From assembly GCF_038900055.1 (NCBI RefSeq), contig NZ_JBBMQM010000001.1, positions 992,001-1,056,000 of the forward strand: a stretch of 64,000 nucleotides of DNA, in the 5' to 3' direction. The stretch comes from Henriciella sp. AS95 (GTDB lineage: Bacteria > Pseudomonadota > Alphaproteobacteria > Caulobacterales > Hyphomonadaceae). The notes below the pieces were generated by a model, which was given only the letters and a program-made list of their open reading frames with translations, did not search any database and was not told the origin of the DNA. The position numbers and the translations under genes are program-made. This document shows positions 9,962-18,302 of the stretch, one piece after another; position 1 is the stretch's first letter, and the number at the start of each line of letters is the position of its first letter.

Positions 9962-11344
9962 CTAGTCTTTCTCCGGCGACAACACGGGGCCCTTTTCAAC
10001 GGGTTCATCGCCAGGCGGCTGAGGCGGTATGGGCGGCTTCTTCAGATCGCTGACCTCGTCGCGCATCACCGTGACCTTTGCCATCAGTGCTTCAATGACG
10101 TCAGGGTTCTCACGCACATAGCTGAAGCGCTCTTCCGGATCCTTCTCCAGGTCGAACAGCAGCGCCGCGCCATACTGTTCGAAAGGCACGTAGAATTCGC
10201 GATAATAGGTGTTGAGGACCAGCCTGTAGCGCGCATCGCGCACGGCGGCGATGTCGTTGCCATTGAAGAAGAACAGCACATCGTGCGGCGACGTTTCTGC
10301 GCCCTCCATGAGCGGCAAAATATTTAACCCGTCAATCACGCGGTCGCCCGGCGCATCTGTCCCGGCTATGCTGGCGAGCGTCGGCAGGAGGTCGATGTTC
10401 ATCGCCATCGCCCCGGACTCTGTGCCCGGCTCGATGACGCCCGGCCAGCGCGCGAGGAAAGGCACGAGGAAGCTGCCCTCATGCGTGCCGCCCTTGCGGT
10501 CGCGGTGGTTGCCCTGGTCGCCCTCGAACCAGGGACCATTATCCGAGGTCACGATGATCAGCGTGTTTTCGGCAAGGTCGAGTTCCTCGAGCGTCTCCAG
10601 GATCGCGCCGACCCCGTCATCGATGTGTTCGACGACGTCGCCATAGAGACCCGCCTCCGACACACCCGCTTCGTCATCCGGCACGTGCAGGGGCAGGTGC
10701 GGAAAGGTCTGCGCGAAATAGAGGAAGAAGGGTTCGTCGGCGTGGTCGCGGATGAAGCCGGTCGCCGCATCTGTATAATTGTCGGAAAGCGCCTTCTGGT
10801 CGGCAGGCGATTCCACGACCGTCTTGTGGAAGTAGAGGTCGAAGGGCTGCATGTCGTTGCTGTAGGGAACGCCATAGAAATAGTCGAAACCCTGATTAGT
10901 CGGCCAGTACTCATCATGATGGCCCAGGTGCCATTTGCCGATCATGCCCGTTGCATACCCCGCATCCTTCAGGACTTCTGCAATCGTAATCTCTTCAGGC
11001 GGCATGCCCGTTTCGGTGTGCGGAAAGATGACGTGCTGCATACCGGACCGGATCGGATAGCGCCCAGTCAGCAGGGCTGCACGCGAAGGCGTACAGACAT
11101 TCGCGCCAGCATAGAAATGGGTCAGCTGGACACCTTCCCGGCCGATGCGGTCGATATTCGGCGTCTTCATCAGGCTGGCCCCGTTCAGGCCGATATCGCC
11201 CCAGCCCATGTCGTCAGCGAGGATAACAATGATGTTCGGCTGCTTCGCCTCTGTCGCATTGGAAGGGGCTTCTGGCGCAGCGGCGACGGACTGGCAGGCC
11301 GACAGCAGGGCGACGGATAAAACGAGCGCAAGGGGCCGCATCAT
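9962..11344 (-). CDS. Sulfatase (formylglycine type), lipoprotein
   Basis: A 460-residue arylsulfatase-family protein that hydrolyses sulfate esters. The N-terminus is a lipoprotein signal ending LLSAC, with Cys17 the lipid anchor. The mature domain starts NIIVILADDMGWGDIG, giving the metal-binding Asp44/Asp45. The formylglycine site is Cys84 in CTPSRAALLTGR, the C-x-P-S-R signature. HLGHHDEYWPTNQGFDYFYG and the later TSDNGPW are further sulfatase blocks. The start has AGGAG 8-9 bases upstream. It lies 67 bp downstream of the TonB receptor gene on the same strand with a stem-loop between. The C-terminal tail is proline-rich. Together with GH3 it suggests breakdown of a sulfated glycoside or glycan; the substrate is unknown. 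Confidence 0.92.
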   Translation of the reverse strand: MMRPLALVLSVALLSACQSVAAAPEAPSNATEAKQPNIIVILADDMGWGDIGLNGASLMKTPNIDRIGREGVQLTHFYAGANVCTPSRAALLTGRYPIRSGMQHVIFPHTETGMPPEEITIAEVLKDAGYATGMIGKWHLGHHDEYWPTNQGFDYFYGVPYSNDMQPFDLYFHKTVVESPADQKALSDNYTDAATGFIRDHADEPFFLYFAQTFPHLPLHVPDDEAGVSEAGLYGDVVEHIDDGVGAILETLEELDLAENTLIIVTSDNGPWFEGDQGNHRDRKGGTHEGSFLVPFLARWPGVIEPGTESGAMAMNIDLLPTLASIAGTDAPGDRVIDGLNILPLMEGAETSPHDVLFFFNGNDIAAVRDARYRLVLNTYYREFYVPFEQYGAALLFDLEKDPEERFSYVRENPDVIEALMAKVTVMRDEVSDLKKPPIPPQPPGDEPVEKGPVLSPEKD

Positions 11345-11368
11345 GGTGTTTTCTCCTGAGAAAATAGG

Positions 11369-11398
11369 CGGGTGCCCGTCAGTCAGTTAGGGCACCCG
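11369..11398 (-). terminator. Stem-loop between TonB receptor and sulfatase genes
   Basis: Perfect 9-bp inverted repeat CGGGTGCCC/GGGCACCCG with a 12-base loop. Reading on the minus strand it is followed by CCTATTTTCTC, which is U-rich but not a clean U-tract. It could be a partial terminator or an mRNA processing/stability hairpin that lowers sulfatase expression relative to the receptor. Confidence 0.55.
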
Positions 11399-11411
11399 GC
11401 GGCGCAAGCCA

Positions 11412-13742
11412 CTAATAGGAAAGTTTCAGTTTCACGCCGAAGGTCTGTTCGGCTTCCAGCGTGCGAAATTGAGCATAGCCGCCCGTGTCGAAAGGCATGC
11501 CGACGATCGCTTCCACGAAATGCTCGTCGGTCAGATTGCGACCGAACACGGTCAGTTCGCCATGCCCGTTCCAGAGCCGCGTCCCGATCTGGGCGTCGAT
11601 CAGCGTGCGGTCATCCATCACCGTATTTGGATCGCCGGTGATCCCGGACTGGCTTTCGCCGCGATACTGCACACCAACCTGCGCAAAGGCGTCGATGCTG
11701 TCGGTCAGGCTGAAATCATAGCGGGCAAGCGCATTGATCACCCATTCCGGCGCATTGGCGAGGTCCTTTCCGGCGAGATCCTGAAAGCGATTGCCGCCTT
11801 GAGTGACACAGCCCTGCGCAGCCGTCTGAAGGGCGTAGCACGGCGCCTGGTCGAACTCGTCGAACGTTGCATTCGTATAGGCAAACGCCGTCGACAGGGT
11901 GAGATTGTCAGTCGGCAGGGCCGTCACCTCGCCTTCGAGGCCATAGGTCTCCACCTTGCCGGCATTCGCGACCGTGAAGATCGGCGTGCCGGACGGGCCG
12001 GGGATCAGCGTCTGGGCCTGGAAGTCCTCGATCTCGCTGTAGAAACCGGTGAGGTTTGTGACCAGCCGGCCGTCGAGCGACGTCTTGCGGAAGCCAGCCT
12101 CGAACTGGGTCGGGATCTCGGCATCGACTGTCGGCAGCATGTTGCCCTGTATCGGTCTGACCGAGAGGCCCTGCACGATGCCCGCGGCCTTGTAGCCTCG
12201 GGTCAGCGTGGCAAACAGGTTGAGGTTGTCGTTGACGTAATACTGCGCACCAAGGCGCCAGACCACGGCAGACTCTTCATCGGACGCGGACTCCCGACCG
12301 TTCGATACGGCCTGTCCTGCATATGGCGCGACAGCCCCATCGGCGACGAATTTCTCCTGTCCACCGGAAACTTCCGAGCGCAGAAGGCGCAAGCCTGCAA
12401 TCAGCGACAGCTTTTCGGTCACGGCATATTGGCCCTGCCCAAAGACAGCGTAATTGGTTTCTTCGAAGTCAGACTGCAGATTGGTGCCAACCCTGAGGCC
12501 AGCGGGAAGCGCGCCGAGCAAGTCGAGACCTGCCGTGCCGAACTGGATGTTGTCCTGCTCAATGTTCTGACGGAAATAGAATGCGCCAATCGTATAGGTT
12601 AGCGTCTGGTCACGTGGCGACACGAGCCGGAGTTCCTGGCTGAACTGGTCCTGAGCGAGGTCGCCCGAATTTATTGCCAGAAATGGCAGAGGGATCAGGT
12701 CGGAGTCGTTGTTGTCGACGCTGGTCCATTCCCGGTAGGCTGTCAGCGACACGAATTCAAAGTCGCCAAAGGACTGGCTGTACTCCCCGGAGACGCCCAA
12801 GGCATCCATCTCGGACGAAAATTCGGCTTCGGACGCGATCTGTGTGTTCTCCGGTCCGGCTGTGATGCCGTTCGCGGCAGAGACCGGCCCGATGACCGGA
12901 ACACCGAAGCCAAGAAGCCCTGTGCCAGGGCCGCCCGCAGATGGCTCGCGCAGCGTGAGTGCGCCGGTCGCCTCATCGCGTGTGGCATAGTCAGCGCTCA
13001 GCAGGAAGTTCGACGTGTCGCTCAGCTTGAAGTCCAGTTTGGCGCGTACGCCCTGCTCGTTGCGCTCATTGACTTCGTCTTGTGGCGCATTGGGATTGAT
13101 GTTGTCGATATAGCCGTCGCGGGTGTTCGAATAGGCCGAAATCCGGCCATTGATTCCGCTGGTTAACGGGCCTGACATGGCGCCCGAGACGTTCACCTCA
13201 TTGAAGGAGCCATAGGCGGCGGAGAGGTGCGCTTCGAATTCATCTGTCGGATCCTTCGTCACGATCGAGATCACGCCCGCCGACGCATTCTTGCCGATCA
13301 GCGTGCCTTGAGGCCCGCGAAGCACCTCGACGCGCTGAACATCGGACAGGTCGAAGATACCGGCGCCCTCACGCCCCATGATGACGCCATCGACGGAGAC
13401 CGCAACGCTCGCCTCGATACCGATATTGAACAGGCTGGTGCCGATGCCGCGGATGGTCGAGGCGGACTGGCGCGCATTGACGCCCGCATTGAAGGCGAGG
13501 CCCGGCGCCACGTATTGCAGCTGGTCGAAGCCATCGATCTCTCGGGTTTCGAGCGCCGCTGCATCGATCGCGGTGATCGAGATCGGCACATCCTGCAGGT
13601 TCTGCTCAACCTTTTGGGCCGTCACCGTAACGGTGGCGAGCCGCTTGTCGTCATCGCCGTCCGAGTTCTGGGCGAAGGCCAAGCCGTTCGTTCCCAGAGC
13701 CACGGCGCAAGCCGACCACAATAGTCCTCGTTTAAAAGCCAT
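11412..13742 (-). CDS. TonB-dependent outer-membrane receptor
   Basis: About 776 residues. The ATG at 13742 is chosen over the longer frame from 13760 because GGAGG lies 6 bases before it. The signal peptide is MAFKRGLLWSACAVALGTNG, cleaved after AFA-Q. A TonB-box-like segment (LATVTVTAQKVEQNLQDVPI) and the plug domain (RGIGTSLFNIGIEASVAVSV, VEVLRGPQGTLIGKNASAGV) follow, then a beta-barrel ending FGVKLKLSY with the usual terminal aromatic. It imports a ligand across the outer membrane using TonB. It heads an apparent receptor-sulfatase operon. A TTGACA box and a TTTTCCATCTGGAAAA palindrome sit just upstream. Confidence 0.92.
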   Translation of the reverse strand: MAFKRGLLWSACAVALGTNGLAFAQNSDGDDDKRLATVTVTAQKVEQNLQDVPISITAIDAAALETREIDGFDQLQYVAPGLAFNAGVNARQSASTIRGIGTSLFNIGIEASVAVSVDGVIMGREGAGIFDLSDVQRVEVLRGPQGTLIGKNASAGVISIVTKDPTDEFEAHLSAAYGSFNEVNVSGAMSGPLTSGINGRISAYSNTRDGYIDNINPNAPQDEVNERNEQGVRAKLDFKLSDTSNFLLSADYATRDEATGALTLREPSAGGPGTGLLGFGVPVIGPVSAANGITAGPENTQIASEAEFSSEMDALGVSGEYSQSFGDFEFVSLTAYREWTSVDNNDSDLIPLPFLAINSGDLAQDQFSQELRLVSPRDQTLTYTIGAFYFRQNIEQDNIQFGTAGLDLLGALPAGLRVGTNLQSDFEETNYAVFGQGQYAVTEKLSLIAGLRLLRSEVSGGQEKFVADGAVAPYAGQAVSNGRESASDEESAVVWRLGAQYYVNDNLNLFATLTRGYKAAGIVQGLSVRPIQGNMLPTVDAEIPTQFEAGFRKTSLDGRLVTNLTGFYSEIEDFQAQTLIPGPSGTPIFTVANAGKVETYGLEGEVTALPTDNLTLSTAFAYTNATFDEFDQAPCYALQTAAQGCVTQGGNRFQDLAGKDLANAPEWVINALARYDFSLTDSIDAFAQVGVQYRGESQSGITGDPNTVMDDRTLIDAQIGTRLWNGHGELTVFGRNLTDEHFVEAIVGMPFDTGGYAQFRTLEAEQTFGVKLKLSY

Positions 13743-13768
13743 GTTCTTCCTCCCAGTCATGCTTATAT

Positions 13769-13808
13769 TTTTCCATCTGGAAAATTACCCATTAGGAAAG
13801 TTTGTCAA
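13769..13808 (-). promoter_or_regulatory. Predicted receptor promoter with palindromic operator
   Basis: On the minus strand a perfect -35 hexamer TTGACA (13808-13803) is followed at 15-17 bases by an AT-rich -10 candidate (TAATTT/ATTTTC). The near-perfect palindrome TTTTCCATCTGGAAAA (13769-13784) lies over the -10 region, 27 bases before the receptor ATG. A copy of the same palindrome is between the TetR and GH3 genes. This placement suits repression by the neighbouring TetR protein; binding is inferred. Confidence 0.6.
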
Positions 13809-13894
13809 CTGGTAGAATTACTTTTTGTCGCTTGGGAGAGCAAAAATATCGGCATCCGAGAGATGCCTGCACTCGGGCAAACCCGGTGCCCGCG

Positions 13895-14608
13895 TTACTT
13901 TTCTCTGGTGGGAGGCCCTTTGGTCCAGTCTGGCAGTTCGGGCCAGCGGGCCTTTGATTCCGGCGGATCACGCAGGAATATCGCTAGGACGGCATCGATA
14001 TGCGCATCGATCGCCGCATCGCTTGTCATGTCGACGCCGTAGAGCCGCTTGATCGTGCTGGAGAGCGCAAAGGGCAGCTGGCATAGCGATGACACCGCGT
14101 AAAACCAGGACACCAAAAAGACCTCCGGTACTTCGCCGCGCTTCATTTGCTGGCGCATAAACGGCGCCAGCGTCTTGTGGCTCTTCAGGATGTAGCTGAC
14201 CATCCAGTCTAGCCGTTCGCCGCCGACCATCGATTCGTGGATCATGATCCGGATCTGTTCAGGATTGTGGGCGCAATAGCGAACATAGCGGCGGAAGAAT
14301 TCGCGCGTTCCGTCGACCGTTGAATAGTCGATCCGGCCAATTGAATCGCCGCTGATCTCCTGATCTAACCGGCGGTACATGTCGGTCACCACGTCCTTCC
14401 AGAGCTTTTCCTTGCTCCCGAAGTGATAACGGATCAGCGTATGCGTCACGCCGGCCTGCTGGGCAATCTCCCGCACATTCGTGCCTTCAAAGCCGTTCTT
14501 GGCGAACAGGCGGCGCGCCGCGTCCAATATGTTTGCGCGGCTTTCCTCGGCGCGGCTCTGCGTCGGCGGGCGCCGCGTTGGCTGTGTGTAGTCCCCGGAT
14601 TTTGGCAT
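13895..14608 (-). CDS. TetR family transcriptional regulator
   Basis: About 237 residues, starting at the ATG at 14608 (MPKSGDYTQ), which has AAGGA upstream; the longer frame to 14839 would run into the GH3 gene. Residues about 20-70 are the TetR HTH (ANILDAARRLFAKNGFEGTN, VREIAQQAGVTHTLIRYHFG). The C-terminal half (YFR..AHNPEQIRIMIHESMVGG) resembles the YfiR/CerR-like ligand domain. It lies between the receptor operon (same strand, downstream) and the divergent GH3 gene. Palindromes before both suggest it represses all three promoters, including its own (inference). Confidence 0.88.
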   Translation of the reverse strand: MPKSGDYTQPTRRPPTQSRAEESRANILDAARRLFAKNGFEGTNVREIAQQAGVTHTLIRYHFGSKEKLWKDVVTDMYRRLDQEISGDSIGRIDYSTVDGTREFFRRYVRYCAHNPEQIRIMIHESMVGGERLDWMVSYILKSHKTLAPFMRQQMKRGEVPEVFLVSWFYAVSSLCQLPFALSSTIKRLYGVDMTSDAAIDAHIDAVLAIFLRDPPESKARWPELPDWTKGPPTREK

Positions 14609-14695
14609 TGCCGTTCCATCCTTCGATCTGATGAGTCGCAGGTCAGCGAACACGCAACCTAGAGAACCAATCTCAAATTTCCTATTGCCCTGAAA

Positions 14696-14711
14696 TTTTC
14701 CATATGGAAAG
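14696..14711. promoter_or_regulatory. Palindromic operator between tetR and GH3 gene
   Basis: TTTTCCATATGGAAAG contains a perfect 14-bp palindrome (TTTCCATATGGAAA, 14697-14710). It is 77 bases before the GH3 start and 88 bases before the divergent tetR start. The receptor promoter has the same element with one changed centre base, and both copies have a nearby TTTCCTA element (14678-14684; complement at 13793-13799). The repeat at both loci is visible; TetR binding is inferred. Confidence 0.62.
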
Positions 14712-14786
14712 TATGAAATCATAACGTCGACAGCCAGGCGGGAAAAACCTGCCGGATAAAGGCTGCGGAAAAAGGGAGCCGAAGGC

Positions 14787-17189
14787 ATGAGAAGAACCAA
14801 CAATCGCAAGGCGTGGAATGTAGTCGCGGTGGCCGCCATAACGGGCCTTCTTGCCTCCTGCGCGACCGCGCCGAATGACGCTGAGGTGGACGTCTCGGAT
14901 GCTGCTCCTCAGACGGCTTCGAGCGACGACCAGATCATGGAGACCCTGTCGACGCTCACCGTCGGCGACAAGCTCAAGCTGCTGACAGGGCAGGGCTATT
15001 CCCGCAATGGCGAGCGTCTGCCGGAGACGGACCGTTTCGTCCCCGGTGCCGCCGGATACACCTATGCGATCGACGATCAGGGCATCTCCTCGCTCGTCCT
15101 CGCCGACGGCCCGGCAGGCCTTCGCCTCGCCCCTGTAAACCCGGAAACCGGCGAGCCTCAATACGTCACCGCCTTCCCGATCGCGACCCTGATTGCGTCG
15201 AGCTGGGACACCGACCTCGCGTCCTCCGTTGGTGAAGCCATGGGGGCCGAAGCCGCCGCCTTTGGCGTAGATTTTCTTCTCGGACCGGGCATGAACCTGC
15301 ACCGCAACCCGCTGGCGGGCCGTAACTTCGAATACTATTCGGAGGATCCTTTGTTGAACGGCCGGATGGCCGGCGCCGCCGTCCGGGGCATCCAGTCGAA
15401 AGGGGTCGGCGCGACGATCAAGCATTTCATCGCCAACAACCAGGAGACCAACCGTTTCGTTGTCGACACGCTGATTGGCCAGCGCGCGCTCCGCGAGCTT
15501 TATCTGCGCGGCTTCGAGATCGCCATCGAGGACGGCGAGCCTTGGGCCATCATGACGTCCTACAACAAGCTGAATGGCACCCACACCTCGCAGAGCCGCG
15601 AACTGCTCACCGATATCCTGCGCAATGAACTTGGCTTTGACGGAGTCATCATGAGCGACTGGTTCTCCGGTGATGACGCCCCCCAGCAGATCCGCGCCGG
15701 CAACAATCTCATCATGCCCGGCAGCGCAGAGCAGGACGAAGCGCTCAAGCGCGCCTATGAGGATGGCAGCCTGAGCGAGGCCACCATAGACGCGAATGTC
15801 GGATGGATTCTCGCCGCTATCGAACAGGTTAGAGACGCGGCGAAACCTGCGCCGGACAAGCAGCCGCCGCTGGAACAGAACGCCGCGCTCGCGCGCCGCG
15901 CTGCCGCCGAATCCACTGTGCTCCTGAAGAACGATACCGGCGCGCTGCCGCTTTCGCCGTCCATCGAAACCATCGCCCTGTTCGGCACCGGCGCGTACGC
16001 CACCGTCTCCGGTGGAACCGGCAGCGGTGACGTGAACGAAGCTTATACGATCCACGTTGCTGACGGCCTCAGCGAACACGGCTGGACGCTCGACGACACG
16101 CTGGCGAGCCAGTACCGCGCTTTCATCGCCGATTTCGAAGCCAACAAGCCGAAGCCAAAAGATCTGCTTGAGCAGTTCCTGCTTCATGTTCGGCCGGGCG
16201 AGATGACCTTTAGCGAAGAAAATGTGGCCGCCGCGGCTCATGCGAATGACGCTGCTATCATGACGATCAGCCGCAATGCTGGTGAGTTCACAGACCGGGA
16301 AGTGGATGGCGATTTTGACCTCACGGCAGAGGAAAAGGCGCTGCTGACCTCGGTGTCCGAAGCGTTCCGCGCCGAAGGCAAGCCGGTCATCGTCGTGCTG
16401 AATATCGGCAATGTCATTGAGACAGCCTCCTGGCGGGACCTCGCCGATGCCATCATCCTGCCCTGGCAGGGCGGACAGGAAGCCGGCCGTGCGGTGGCGG
16501 ATGTCCTGTCTGGCGACGTCAATCCGTCGGGCAAGCTACCGATGACCTTCCCGCTTTCCTATGCCGATACCCCGTCCGCGCCCTACTTTCCGGGCACCGA
16601 AGACCGCAGCAAGCCGATCGAGATCATGGGCGGCCTGATGGAGCAGTATGAAAGCGAGGCAGCCTATGAGGAGGGCATCTATGTCGGCTATCGCTATTTC
16701 ACCAGCGCGGACAAGGCGGTTGCCTACCCGTTCGGCTATGGCCTCTCCTACACGACATTCACCTTCGACAATCTCGAGGCGGAAAGGCCCTCTGCCGGCG
16801 CGCCGGTGTCTGTGAGCCTGTCGGCCACCAATACCGGCGAGACTGCAGGCCGCACGGTTGCGCAGATCTATGTCGAGGCTCCGGATGGCAAGCTTCACAA
16901 GCCGCGCCGCGAGCTCAAGGCGTTTGCGAAAACACCGTCCCTCGCGCCGGGTGAAACGGCACGGCTCGAGATGCAGATCACGATGAAGGACCTCGCCTCC
17001 TTCGATCCAGAGACCTCGCAATGGATCGTTGAAGCCGGACAGTACCGCCTGCAGGCCAACACGTCGGCAAATGATGTCGGTGTTGAGACAGTCATCGAAA
17101 TTCCCGAGACTCTCATCGTCGACACCGTATCGGCCCAGCTTGCGCCATCGCGCGCAATCGGGGACGCATTCGAGGCTGGCGTCCGATAG
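14787..17189 (+). CDS. Glycoside hydrolase family 3 beta-glucosidase-like lipoprotein
   Basis: An 800-residue exported GH3 enzyme. The lipoprotein signal ends GLLASC. The N-terminal barrel has KHFIANNQETNR and the nucleophile Asp291 in GVIMSDWFSGDD. The (alpha/beta)6 sandwich follows (AAESTVLLKNDTGALPLS, VIVVLNIGNVIETASW, LPWQGGQEAGRAVADVLSG). The C-terminus is a fibronectin type III-like domain (VAQIYVEAPDGKLHKPRREL). GH3 enzymes release terminal beta-linked sugars; the exact specificity is not readable. It is divergent from tetR with the shared palindromic operator, and belongs functionally with the TonB receptor and sulfatase. The 519-aa frame opposite it is a shadow. Confidence 0.93.
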   Translation: MRRTNNRKAWNVVAVAAITGLLASCATAPNDAEVDVSDAAPQTASSDDQIMETLSTLTVGDKLKLLTGQGYSRNGERLPETDRFVPGAAGYTYAIDDQGISSLVLADGPAGLRLAPVNPETGEPQYVTAFPIATLIASSWDTDLASSVGEAMGAEAAAFGVDFLLGPGMNLHRNPLAGRNFEYYSEDPLLNGRMAGAAVRGIQSKGVGATIKHFIANNQETNRFVVDTLIGQRALRELYLRGFEIAIEDGEPWAIMTSYNKLNGTHTSQSRELLTDILRNELGFDGVIMSDWFSGDDAPQQIRAGNNLIMPGSAEQDEALKRAYEDGSLSEATIDANVGWILAAIEQVRDAAKPAPDKQPPLEQNAALARRAAAESTVLLKNDTGALPLSPSIETIALFGTGAYATVSGGTGSGDVNEAYTIHVADGLSEHGWTLDDTLASQYRAFIADFEANKPKPKDLLEQFLLHVRPGEMTFSEENVAAAAHANDAAIMTISRNAGEFTDREVDGDFDLTAEEKALLTSVSEAFRAEGKPVIVVLNIGNVIETASWRDLADAIILPWQGGQEAGRAVADVLSGDVNPSGKLPMTFPLSYADTPSAPYFPGTEDRSKPIEIMGGLMEQYESEAAYEEGIYVGYRYFTSADKAVAYPFGYGLSYTTFTFDNLEAERPSAGAPVSVSLSATNTGETAGRTVAQIYVEAPDGKLHKPRRELKAFAKTPSLAPGETARLEMQITMKDLASFDPETSQWIVEAGQYRLQANTSANDVGVETVIEIPETLIVDTVSAQLAPSRAIGDAFEAGVR

Positions 17190-17209
17190 GCCGGTCCTGG
17201 GGGCCGATT

Positions 17210-17226
17210 CCTGCTCGATGAGCAGG
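17210..17226 (+). terminator. Short hairpin after GH3 gene
   Basis: CCTGCTC-GAT-GAGCAGG, a 7-bp stem with a 3-base loop, 20 bases after the GH3 stop, followed by TTTGCCT. It is a weak intrinsic terminator candidate because the T-run is short. Confidence 0.4.
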
Positions 17227-17349
17227 TTTGCCTATAAACAGGCGACAGAGCCTTTCGTGGAACCAATCCTGACTGATCTGGTTGATCGCAATGACAACGG
17301 GTCGGGCGGTCAACGCCACAACACATCGCGCATGTCGTGACGTGAGAAA

Positions 17350-18117
17350 GTGAAATTCAGGTCTAGCGTGGGATTGGAAAGAAAATCGGAAAGTTGTCTC
17401 GCTAATAAATTGGGCGAATTGGCTTACCTGGATGCAGATGAGTTGGATCTGCTCGAAGATCTCGAGAAATCGCCCACCTCCTTCATCAAAGATGACATTA
17501 TCATCCGGTCAGAAACGGCGCTCGACAGGCTTTATGTCCTCACCAAGGGATGGGTCATTGCGGAAAAAATGAGCCACGCGGACAGCCGTCCTATCGTGCA
17601 TGTCTTTCTGCCCGGGGACATCATTGGTTTTTCGGAATTGCCCTTCCAGAAAACTTCGTATCAGGCGCGATCCCGGACATCCGGCATAATGTGTCCTTTT
17701 CCTTCGAGCCGGCTTAGCCGCCTGTTTGTAGAAAGCCCAAGGCTGGCACGGCTGATATTTGCGGCGGTCACGATTGAGCGTGCCGAGCAGGAAGACCGGG
17801 CGAGCCAGTTCTGCAGGAACAATGCAGCAGCTAAACTTGCCCTGTTTGTCCTGCAAACGCTCGATCGCCTCAAACTGCTGAACTCCAATCTGCGCGACCA
17901 GTTTCAATGCCCTTTGACCCAGCAGGAGATCGGCGACCTCGTCGGTCTTTCGAGTGTGCACGTAAGCCGCACCTTCAGCCAGATGGAAGCAAACGGGTTG
18001 ATCCAACGTCACAAGTCGTTTCTCAAAGTCAAAGACTATGACAGCCTTGCCGAGATGTCTGATTACAGGAACCGCTATGGTTCATTGAATTTGGATTGGG
18101 TCCCCGCGCACCCCTGA
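17350..18117 (+). CDS. Crp/Fnr family transcriptional regulator
   Basis: A 255-residue regulator. Residues about 25-150 form a cyclic-nucleotide-binding-type beta-roll (LYVLTKGWVIAEKM, VHVFLPGDIIGF). The C-terminal winged helix has LTQQEIGDLVGLSSVHVSRT and MEANGLIQRH. The N-terminal cysteine cluster expected of an oxygen-sensing FNR is not present (only one Cys near residue 16), so a classical Fe-S sensor is unlikely. It is monocistronic, followed by a hairpin and then by the convergent catalase gene. The target genes are unknown; the neighbouring catalase is a possible one. Confidence 0.85.
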   Translation: MKFRSSVGLERKSESCLANKLGELAYLDADELDLLEDLEKSPTSFIKDDIIIRSETALDRLYVLTKGWVIAEKMSHADSRPIVHVFLPGDIIGFSELPFQKTSYQARSRTSGIMCPFPSSRLSRLFVESPRLARLIFAAVTIERAEQEDRASQFCRNNAAAKLALFVLQTLDRLKLLNSNLRDQFQCPLTQQEIGDLVGLSSVHVSRTFSQMEANGLIQRHKSFLKVKDYDSLAEMSDYRNRYGSLNLDWVPAHP

Positions 18118-18248
18118 TCGTGCGGCACATTAAGTTTTGGTCGAAGTCAAATCCGCGTCATTCCTCTGACCACCTGCAGCCGCCTGCCTAATGGCCGCCT
18201 CAAAATTGTTGGACGCTCAATCCCAAAGAAAACTCTGCAGTCGCCCGT

Positions 18249-18282
18249 CGTCTCGCCGGCGTGTAAGACCGCCGGCGAGACG
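18249..18282. terminator. Strong bidirectional hairpin between crp-like and catalase genes
   Basis: A perfect 13-bp GC-rich inverted repeat (CGTCTCGCCGGCG / CGCCGGCGAGACG) with an 8-base loop. It lies between two convergent genes, 21 bases after the catalase stop. There is no strong T-tract on either side, so it may act as a rho-independent terminator of low efficiency or as a 3'-end stabiliser for the catalase mRNA. Confidence 0.6.
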
Positions 18283-18302
18283 TTGAAATAGACGTGCGCC
18301 GC

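Noticed and set aside
14682-16241. 519-residue open frame on the minus strand
   Set aside because: It lies antisense to the well-supported GH3 gene, has no family motifs, and arises from high-GC codon bias.
17270-17295. FNR-box-like TGATC repeats before the Crp-type gene
   Set aside because: The spacing and half-sites do not fit TTGAT-N4-ATCAA.
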